17,589 nucleotides of DNA, from the NCBI GenBank assembly GCA_964418415.1, contig CAYQLB010000020.1:1-17589 (forward strand), in the 5' to 3' direction. Under the pieces are notes generated by a model. It was not told where the DNA came from. It searched no databases and worked only from the letters and a program-made list of their open reading frames with translations. Shown here one piece after another: positions 1 through 7,218 of this stretch. Source of the stretch: CAJBLF01 sp964418415. Its GTDB lineage: Bacteria; Patescibacteriota; Gracilibacteria; Absconditabacterales; Absconditicoccaceae. The first letter of the stretch is position 1. Every line of letters begins with the position of its first letter. The position numbers and the translations under genes are program-made.

Positions 1-383
1 CGAATATTGAGGGTCAGAAAATAGTTTTTTTGAAACCTATGGAATTTATGAATCGCTCATGAGGAGCAGTTGGAGCAATAGCGAATTTTTATAAGATAGA
101 ACCTACAGATATTTTAGTTATTCATGATGATATTGATCTGCCAGTTTGAAAAGTTCAATTGAAACTATGAGGAAGTAGTGCAGGTCATAATGGTCTCAAA
201 GATATTATAGCAAAATTGGGAACCAAAGAATTTCGAAGATTGAGGATCTGAGTAGATAGGCCAGTACATCAGGATGATGTAGCTGATTATGTATTAAGTA
301 GCTTTAAAAAAGAAGAAAAAAACCTTATCGACGATAAGGCAGGAGAAATAGAAACATGTATCAATAACTTTATTCTACGTTAA
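1..383 (+). CDS. pth: Peptidyl-tRNA hydrolase, 3' part (5' end outside window)
   Basis: This enzyme hydrolyses the ester bond of peptidyl-tRNA released from stalled ribosomes, recycling tRNA in the cytoplasm. Reading from base 3 with UGA as Gly gives about 126 residues ending at TAA 381-383. Family blocks are clear: FLKPMEFMNRSGGAV, the DDIDLPVGKVQLK stretch, LGGSSAGHNGLKDI (active-site/substrate loop), and a C-terminal half ending ADYVLSSF. Full-length Pth is about 185-200 residues, so roughly the first 60 lie outside the window. Four in-frame UGA codons occur; those after NRS, after LPV and after LKL fall on conserved glycines, which is strong evidence for code 25. The gene converges on the DUF2461 gene and the two stop codons overlap (TTAA at 380-383). 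A hairpin followed by a T-run lies about 70 bases downstream. The identification is firm. Confidence 0.95.
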
Positions 384-1036
384 TATATTGCCTTATTAAG
401 AAAATCGTTCAATGGCTTCATAACTTTGAAAACTGAAATACAATACTCTAAGAAGTCCTCTTGTAGGACTTTTTTGTCGGGAATATTATGGCCTATATAC
501 CGTGATTTCATCTTAAGATACTCCCCTGCTTTGTGATCAGGCCCAAATCATTTTGGTACCTTTTTGTATTTTTCTCACAGTATTTCACCGAATGTTTTTT
601 TGAATGCTGGTGCGGTAAGTATCTTTTTGAACTGTGTATAGTTTTTCGCGATATATGTTCTCACTCTTTCAGCTGTTGCTCTTGGTGGAAGATACAATCA
701 TCATCAGATGAAACTTTTTCCTGAACCTATATCTACATAATATCCTACGGTATCACTATGTTTTCCACCTTCACGGATAATGAGACCAAAATTGGTTTTG
801 TAAGGAGATTTATCCTTGGTAAAACGAATATCTTTATTGAAACGAAAAGTTGCATCTTTGATATCTAGCGGTCATATATGAGTATCAAGTTTTTGTGTTT
901 CTGTAATGAGTTTCTTTCCAAATTCCCAAAAACCATCTCTGACGAGATAATAGAGATCTCTATTTTTATTCATCCGTTCGAGATTGTTATTTTCTTTGAC
1001 TGCTTTGAGGAAAGCAAAGGTCACTTTATCTATCAT
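380..1036 (-). CDS. DUF2461 family protein
   Basis: The protein is 218 residues with UGA read as Gly, matching the usual length of the DUF2461 (TIGR02453-type) family, whose biochemical function is not established. Supporting blocks are an N-terminal helix region, KDATFRFNKDIRFTKDKSPYKTNFG near residues 70-95, then YYVDIG and a GGGLYLPP motif near residues 111-118, and a C-terminal KGFGPDHKAGEYLKMKS-type segment. The three glycines at residues 111-113 are encoded by three consecutive UGA codons (minus-strand complement of 698-706). The start is the ATG at 1036, with no Shine-Dalgarno; the stop is TAA, overlapping the pth stop. No signal peptide or membrane segment is visible. The family assignment rests on motif memory and is fairly sure. 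Confidence 0.85.
453..475 (+). terminator. Rho-independent terminator for pth, inside the convergent DUF2461 coding sequence
   Basis: A perfect 7-bp stem (AAGTCCT at 453-459, AGGACTT at 465-471) with a 5-base loop is followed by a T-run on the + strand. It lies 70 bases past the pth stop. The same bases encode the KVLQED part of the C-terminus of the DUF2461 protein on the other strand, so the signal is embedded in coding sequence. The stem is short, so strength is uncertain. Confidence 0.6.
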
Positions 1037-1119
1037 AACTTTTCTTTATGGGTAAATATTGATTATATCTTACTGTAGTAAAATACTTTATAAAGTGAAT
1101 ATATTTTACTTTTTTACCA

Positions 1120-1138
1120 AATTGTAATCCTAATCGCA
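1120..1138 (+). repeat. Left terminal inverted repeat of the IS30 element
   Basis: Pairs with 2178-2196 (17 of 19 positions). The match does not continue outside this 19-base core; IS30 repeats are often longer, so weaker outer bases may also belong. Confidence 0.8.
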
Positions 1139-1211
1139 CATAGAGATAATATTGAAAGGATAAGTTCGATAGAGTAAGATAGAGGTATTTTACCTTATAT
1201 TACTCAAGAAC

Positions 1212-2186
1212 ATGAAGAAATTGGACCAGCAGGAAAGATTGAGGATTTTTGAATTAAGGGCGAAATGATATAATGGTCGTGAAATAGCCGAGATAATGAA
1301 GAGACATCCAGCCACAATCAGCAGGGAGATTGTTCGCAACAGTTATTGTGGTTACGATCCTTTAAGGGCTCAAAAGTCTGCTACGGAACGTAGAAGATCA
1401 GCCAACAAAATGAATGCGATTTTGGTTAAGAATCACGAGGTATATAGCGAAATAATAGGTCTTCTGAAAAGCAAAGCGATAGATCGATCGCCTGATGCAA
1501 TAGTAGGACGTAAGCAGAAAGAAGGTCTAAAAACGATATGCACTAAAACAATCTATAATTATATCAAAATACATGAGCCGCATCTCAAGAAGTACCTAAA
1601 ATATAAGAGATGATATAGAAGGAAATGAATAGGCATCAATACATGAAAATTAGATTGGACGATAGATAGTATAGATAATAGACCAGCACTGGTAGAGACA
1701 AGAAAAAGAATTGGAGATCGGGAATGAGATACAGTGGTAAATACAGGGAGAAAATGATGATTAGTAACGTTCGTAGAAAGAAAAACGAGATATCTGCTTA
1801 TGAGAAAGATAGATGACTTTAAGGCAAATACCGTACATGAAGCGACATTACAAGCATTCAAAAACCATCATGATAAAATAATGACAATTACGATCGATAA
1901 TGGGAAAGAATTTGCCGACGTTGATCTGACGGGAATATACCTATGAGCAAGGTATTATAGAGCACATCCGTATCAAGCATGGAATAGATGAACGAATGAA
2001 AATACGAATGGAATGATAAGAAAACATCTGCCCAAGAAAAAAGATTTTTATCATTTCAGTGACCAAAAAATCAACCATATTAAACATAGAATAAATAAAA
2101 AACCAAGAAGAATATTAAAATATGCCTCTCCGTATGAACTTTTTCATAACGTAAAATTGTCTTACTTTAGGCAAAATTGCGATTAG
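1212..2186 (+). CDS. IS30-family DDE transposase
   Basis: The protein is 324 residues. An N-terminal helix-turn-helix region (EIAEIMKRHPATISREIVRN, about residues 23-42) is the typical IS30 DNA-binding segment. A central segment, RSPDAIVGRKQKEG, is followed by the DDE catalytic core. The first Asp lies in EGDTVV near residue 176, the second in ITIDNGKEF, and the Glu in the NRGTNENTNGMIR motif. About nine in-frame UGA codons encode Gly, including the glycine just before the TNENTNG signature, so the element is adapted to code 25. The ATG at 1212 is the only start compatible with the full N-terminus, and no Shine-Dalgarno precedes it. The catalytic residues are intact and no frameshift is seen, so the element may be active. 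Confidence 0.95.
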
Positions 2187-2196
2187 AGTTACAATT
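2178..2196 (-). repeat. Right terminal inverted repeat of the IS30 element
   Basis: Reverse complement of the left repeat with two mismatches. It contains the transposase TAG stop (2184-2186). Confidence 0.8.
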
Positions 2197-2209
2197 CGCC
2201 TTTGTATTA

Positions 2210-2237
2210 TTGACTTTATTATATTAATGTATATATA
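2210..2237 (+). promoter_or_regulatory. Putative sigma-70-type promoter for the small gene at 2265
   Basis: A TTGACT -35-like box (2210-2215) is followed after 16 bases by TATATA (2232-2237), giving a leader of roughly 20 bases to the ATG at 2265. It lies just outside the right end of the IS30 element. The surrounding sequence is AT-rich, so a chance match is possible. Confidence 0.45.
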
Positions 2238-2264
2238 GAGTATATACATAAAAAAATAAAACGT

Positions 2265-2582
2265 ATGAATACTATTGAACAAGGGCTTGATCTCTACAAA
2301 AAAGCGTTGGTTGATTACCTTAAATGGCATGAACCGATAAAGCAAAAAATAGCTGATATCGTCAAACACGAACCAACAGCTATGGATTGGGAAATGTATA
2401 CCGAAGATCACGAAAAAGAAACTGCACTAAGCTGGAATGCAGAATTGAAAGGAATGGAAAAGGTGCTTGGTCTTAGTAAGGAAGAAACAGAACATTATCT
2501 CCAACAAGCGAAAGAATATGGTAAGTGATTTTTTCAACCATGTACTATTTGAAATCTCTGGTGTTCCAGAGATTTTTTTTAG
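2265..2582 (+). CDS. Small hypothetical protein, 105 residues under code 25
   Basis: I do not recognise a family. The protein starts MNTIEQGLDLYKKALVDYLK and is mostly charged and amphipathic helix, rich in K and E and two Trp, with no membrane segment or signal. It looks like a cytoplasmic helical protein. No UGA occurs in the first 87 codons; its early glycines use GGN. UGA 2526-2528 is where a standard-code reading would stop. Under code 25 the frame continues 18 residues (GFFQPCTIG... to ...RDFF) to TAG 2580-2582. A strong terminator hairpin sits inside this tail, so the tail is suspect. The TAG overlaps the ligA stop on the other strand. The gene directly follows the IS30 element and may be acquired. 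A gene is likely; its exact end is uncertain. Confidence 0.65.
2552..2580 (+). terminator. Strong Rho-independent terminator overlapping the 3' end of the small gene
   Basis: A perfect 10-bp stem (AAATCTCTGG at 2552-2561, CCAGAGATTT at 2566-2575) with a TGTT loop runs into eight T residues ending at 2580. On the + strand this is a textbook terminator. The minus strand lacks a T-run after the stem, so it serves the small gene and not ligA. Confidence 0.85.
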
Positions 2583-4711
2583 AATAAGCTTTGTATTTGC
2601 GGTTTAGAGATTTTTTTTTCTATATTTTTGATAAACGGAAATTGTTTGCTGATATTTTCTCGTCATTCATATATGGTAATACCTAATTCTTGTGCTTTTT
2701 CTTTTTTGTTTCCTGCTTTTTCTCCGATGAGGATGAAATCCGTGTCTTTTTTTGGTGATTCATGGAAAATATAGCCCTGCTGTTGAAAATATTCAGCAAT
2801 TTTTTCTCTTGGTAGTTCAAATGATCAGGTAATGGAGAAACTTCCCTTTGCTTCATCTGCTTTTATGAAATCAGTATATGCTTTTGGATCTAGATTCACG
2901 CCATAGTTTTTTAATTGTTCGAAAATATCTAAGTTTTTTTTGTCTTTAAAAAATGCAGTAATGGTCTCTATACTTTTTTCTCAAATTCAATAAATTCAGC
3001 GAAGAAATTCTTCGTTAGTTAGTACATCTATCATCTCTCATTTTTCATGTATCATAGCTTCAGAAAGATCCTGAGCCATTTTTTTCCCTACATGTGGTAT
3101 TCCTAAGCCGTTTATAACTCTTCGTAATGCTTTGTGTTTAGACTCCTCTATTCCTTTGACGATTTCAGCGACTTTTTTTTCTCCGATGCCGGGAAATTTA
3201 CGTAACGTGATTTGTATATTCTGGTTCGTGAGTTTGTATATATCAGCAATAGTCTGTAAGATATTATTTTCCACTAAAATATCTATAACACTCTCTCCTA
3301 TACCTTGGATATCCATGCAGTTTTTACTCACGAAATGCTGGATTTGTTGTTTTACTTTTTCTGAACAGTGTGAGTTGGTACAGTAATAATGCATATCTTT
3401 TTGTGTGACTGTTTGATTACAAGATGGACATACTTCTGGTATCTTGATAATCACTTCTTCACCTGTTCTGCGGTCAGTAATTACACTAACAATGTAAGGA
3501 ATTACTTCGCCACTTCTTTGGAGTCGGATCCAATCATGTATATGAATATTTTTTTCTTTGATAAAATCAAAATTATGCAGACTGACTCTTTGAAGTTTCG
3601 CTCAACTTAATTGGACGGGGGTGAAATTTGCGACTGGCGTAATGATTCACGTTCTTCCGACTTGAAAATCTACAGAAGTTATTTGTGTCGCTGCTAATTG
3701 AGCAGGGAATTTGTAAGCAACTGCTCGACGTGGATGATGATCTGTAGCTCAAATGATTTCACGTTGTTGTTGGTTCTGAACTTTAATCACGAGTCCATCA
3801 AATTCTATATCTTGCTCTTCTAAATTTTTTTTAATCTCTTCATCTAAACAAATTTTGATAACTTCATCTATTGAACTTGCTTTTTTACTTCGTTTAAATA
3901 CTGGCAATCCGAGGTATTCTAATGTATTTATTTTTACTACTCAACTTTCTATTTTTAAAATATCATACATATAACTTACCAATCATCTTCTTGCAACTTC
4001 TCATGAGTCTAATAATTTTATACTTCCTGCTGCAGCATTTCTTGTATTAGCAAAAGGTGTTTCTCCATCTTCTTCTCTTTCCTTATTGAGTTCTTTCCAT
4101 ACTGACTTTGGCATGAGAATTTCTCCTCTGACAGAAATATCTATGGGATGATGTAACTTTTGTGGAATATTTTTTATAGTCTTAGTATTGATGGTAATGT
4201 CCTCGCCAACTTGTCAATCTCCACGCGTAATTGCTTGCTTAAGTATTCATTTTTCATAAATCAACTCCACTGCAAGTCCATCAAATTTTGGTTCAATGTT
4301 GTAGAGAATTTTTTCATCAGGATTTGTCTTGGATAATATCTTGTAGGCTCTTTCGTCTCGTTCTTGCAAATCTTCTGCATTATAGGTATTTTCCAATGAA
4401 ATAAGTTTGACGGTATGCTTCGCTTGCTGAAATCATTCGCTGACTTGTCCAATGATGCCTTGTGTCGGGCTGTTTGAACTAATGATCTCTGGATGAAATT
4501 CTTCTATTTTTTTGAGATAAGAAAAAAGATCATCATATTCCTTATCAGAAATCAGTGGTGTGTTTTCTATATAATATTGATGATTATGATCTACTAAACA
4601 ATCTATCAACTGAACATAAAAATCTGACACTTCTTTTTCGGATAATTCGCTGATGTTGTGATGTGCTTGGATGAACGATTGGATGTTTTTTGTAGTTTCA
4701 CTTAATTGCAT
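2579..4711 (-). CDS. ligA: NAD-dependent DNA ligase
   Basis: LigA seals nicks between Okazaki fragments and during repair, using NAD+ to form an enzyme-AMP intermediate. The protein is 710 residues, slightly longer than the usual ~670. Domains in order: an N-terminal Ia domain with the YY.E..P.ISD.EYD block (about residues 46-60); the adenylation domain with IEPKFDGLAVEL, where K142 is the nucleotidylated lysine; the OB fold (VGRTGIITPVANFTPV); a Cys4 zinc finger (C428, C431, C444, C449); helix-hairpin-helix repeats (GIGE, FPGIGEKKV, GLGIPHVGKK); and a C-terminal BRCT domain from about residue 620. UGA codons encode Gly, for example at residues 93 and 558. The start is the ATG at 4711. It is the last gene of the minus-strand block, and its TAA overlaps the TAG of the small + strand gene. 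The assignment is certain. Confidence 0.97.
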
Positions 4712-4735
4712 ATATTTTGATATAATTAAATGGAT

Positions 4736-4783
4736 GGATTAGATAGGAGGATAAACAGATTAGTATTCTAATGTATCTAATCC
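4736..4783. repeat. Nested inverted repeat between the sugar transferase gene and ligA
   Basis: The outer arms GGATTAGATA (4736-4745) and TATCTAATCC (4774-4783) match perfectly. Inside the 28-base loop a second hairpin forms: ATTAG (4759-4763), TATT, CTAAT (4768-4772). It lies after the stop of the transferase gene and 25 bases before the ligA ATG. There is no T-run on the minus strand, so it is not a classic terminator; it could be a processing or regulatory structure in the shared transcript, or a palindromic repeat. Confidence 0.55.
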
Positions 4784-4793
4784 GTCTTTTAGT

Positions 4794-6188
4794 CTATTTT
4801 CATTTAAATACTACACCAAAAGTAGCCAAAACGATATAGATATCTAAAAACAATGATCGATTCTGTATATAATATAAATCTAATTTTGCTTCTTCTTCGA
4901 AATTGAGATTATCTCTTCCGAATACTTGTGCATATCATGTGATTCCTGGTTTAATAGATAATAATCTCTTCTGTCGTGATTCATAATTTTTCACTTCATT
5001 TGGTAAATGTGGTCTTGGTCATACCAATGACATAGTTCCCCATAGTACACAAAAGAGTTGAGGTAATTCATCGAGAGATGTTTTTCTGAGGAACTTTCCC
5101 ACTTTTGTTACTCTTGGATCATTTGCTATCTTGGGCAATACTCATTGTCTGATATTAGCATCAGATTGTATAAGTTTTTGATAGAGCTCTTCTGCTTCTT
5201 TCCCCCCATATCCTACACTGAGGTGGGTATACATACTACGAAATTTCAAAAAAGCAAATAGTTTCCCATTTCTTCAAACTCTCTTGGATATATAGAATAC
5301 CGGACCACGTGAATCTATCTTGATAGCTATGGCTATGAGAAACATCAATGGTGATAGTAGTATGATTGCTACAAAAGATACCAATATATCTACTATTTTT
5401 TTGAGTACTATGGATCGTCCATCGAGCTTAGAATGTTTATATTCCAAAGCTATTATGTTATCTATGTTTTCGGGCGAATAGACGACATCTTCGAGAAAAT
5501 ATCATTCACTGATGTGATAGAATCTCGTATTGTCGCTAAATCTTACTTTTTCAAAGATATCCTGTAAAACGACCTTTTCAAAGCTTCCTACGGCTACGAT
5601 GATGAAGTATTCTGTAATGTTGATATCGTTGATCTCATTATGGGTTGCAAATTCTGTCCTGAATGAAAATCCATTTTTTATTTTTTCTATCGCTTTGTAA
5701 CTTTCCAAAGTATCACTTCCTATGATGAGTATTTTATTGTTTCCTTCTTTATGTTTTTTGGCTTCTAGATAATTCCATACTTGATCAAACAAAAATAATA
5801 CAGCAAAACTTACAAATGCTCACAATACAATGATAAATCTTGATATTCAAAAGAAAAACACAAATCCTTGTCAGAAATATGCTATAAAGGTGATAGTGAT
5901 AATCCGATATGCTCGTGTCTTTGTGAATGTTTGAAAATATCTCTGAATCGGTTTGTGTAATTCATAGAGATTTTTCGCGATACCTATGATAAGAAAAGCG
6001 AATGCAGCAATGATACCAAACGCCATATTCTCTTGGTAGTTTATGACTGGTATCCTGAGTTGTACCCCAGGAATAAGATCAGTAAAAAGGCGGATTCTAT
6101 ACATCACATAAAATACGATGATAATCAGTCCGATATGTAGTATCGGTCTTAATAAACGAATGAGGATGTTGTACCTTCTCTTGAACAT
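4794..6188 (-). CDS. Polyprenyl-phosphate sugar-1-phosphate transferase (bacterial sugar transferase family)
   Basis: This membrane enzyme family transfers a sugar-1-phosphate to undecaprenyl phosphate, starting synthesis of exopolysaccharide, capsule or glycan chains at the cytoplasmic face. The protein is 464 residues. The N-terminal ~135 residues hold about four hydrophobic segments, the first near residues 10-30. A Rossmann-like domain follows (ILIIGSDTLESYKAIEKI). A further membrane segment near 265-288 leads into the PF02397 catalytic domain: KIDSRGPVFYISKRVGRNGK, FLKFRSM, DELPQLFCVLWGTMSLVGPRP, and KPGITGYAQVFGR. The architecture is that of WcaJ/WbaP/CpsE-type initiating enzymes; the sugar cannot be told. 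Its start lies 29 bases after the DHH gene's stop on the same strand, suggesting cotranscription. The last residues are GK then TAG, with the Gly encoded by UGA. Confidence 0.92.
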
Positions 6189-6217
6189 GGGTAAGGGAAA
6201 GAAGATAAAGCTATTGC

Positions 6218-7213
6218 TTATGATATTATTGTATTAATGTATGTTACAATTTCTTCTATCTGATGTTCGAAATTATCTTTTGCGGGTACACCGAATCCTG
6301 CGGCCAATTTATGTCCACCACCTCATAATGATTTTGCTATTTTGTTGCAGTCTATATTTTTATTACGTCATTTTCCTTCGATTTGCTTTGCTCTGAGTGA
6401 TCATCTAATAGCTTTCCCTATTTTCCTTATCAAAAGTACGATATTTGGGCCATCGATATTTTGGATGATATGTAATCCATATGCTGCTTCTTCTTGATCG
6501 ATCTCATATTTCTTGAGTTCATCATCGTCGTAATAGGTATATACCAATCCTTCTTTCTGTTTGATTCTATTGAGGAGTAATTGGAGAAACTTTATGGAGT
6601 TGAATGATTTTTTACGAATGAGATTATTTACTACCAAATCTTTATCGGCTCCTAATTTGAGAAGTTTCAACCCATTGGTAAATGTCCTGATATGGTCTTC
6701 TTCGAAGAGATAATTTGCAGAATCAGAGGTGATACCTAAATAAAAATATGTTGCGATATCTTTATCATAGAAATGTGGCCATCGTTTATAGGTATATTCA
6801 AAGAGTATTTCACATGCGCTGATACTATGGATATCTTTTATAATAATACCATGATCCAATCAGTTACCGATGTGGTGATCAAAGACGACTATCGGTTTTT
6901 TTTCAAAATACTTTGGTTTAGCTTGGCTTATTATCCCTATACGATCCAATCATGTAAAGTCCACGAAGATTAGGAGATCGTAGTTTTTGTAGTCAAAATT
7001 ACTTTTCAATCTTTTGACGTTTTTGATAAAAGCATATATCTTACTTGGTTTATTAGGGACAAAGTAGCTCACCTTTTTCTTTTGTTTTTCGAGTAATCTT
7101 CCTAGTCCAAGCATAGCTCCGATACAATCGCCATCAGGATTCATATGTCAAAAGATAGCTATCTTTTTTGCTTGTTCTATAGTATGCTTTGCTATAGTTG
7201 CTTTTTTATCCAT
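6218..7213 (-). CDS. DHH/DHHA1 family phosphoesterase (NrnA-like)
   Basis: The family includes NrnA nano-RNases/pAp phosphatases and cyclic-di-AMP-degrading enzymes, which use two Mn2+ ions to hydrolyse short oligonucleotides or nucleotide phosphates in the cytoplasm. The protein is 331 residues, the usual length. It shows HMNPDGDCIGA (residues 23-33, metal ligands H23, D27, D29), FVDFTG (D at about 85), the eponymous DHH at 112-114 in VVFDHHIGN, TSDSANY near 160, and the C-terminal DHHA1 glycine-rich GGGGHKLAAGFG (297-308). Glycines at 22, 88, 118, 271 and 297 are among those encoded by UGA. There is no membrane segment, so it resembles NrnA rather than GdpP. The ATG at 7213 lies 5 bases after the dnaE stop, so the two are almost surely cotranscribed. 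Substrate remains open. Confidence 0.9.
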
Positions 7214-7218
7214 ATGTT

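Larger units (their letters stand above)
1120..2196 (+). mobile_element. IS30-family insertion sequence, complete
   Basis: The element is about 1,077 bp, within the normal 1.0-1.25 kb size for IS30. It is bounded by imperfect terminal inverted repeats: AATTGTAATCCTAATCGCA at 1120-1138 and the complement of 2178-2196, with 17 of 19 bases matching. The right repeat overlaps the 3' end and TAG stop of the transposase gene. IS30 elements duplicate only 2-3 bp of target; I saw no clear duplication next to these ends, so the exact outer boundaries may be off by a few bases. Confidence 0.85.

Noticed and set aside
1117..2199. Target-site duplication of the IS30 element
   Set aside because: The bases flanking the inverted repeats (ACCA on the left, CGCC on the right) do not match, so no duplication can be claimed.
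4745..4750. AGGAGG on the + strand, a perfect Shine-Dalgarno core
   Set aside because: No plausible + strand gene follows; it lies in the loop of the inverted repeat between two minus-strand genes.
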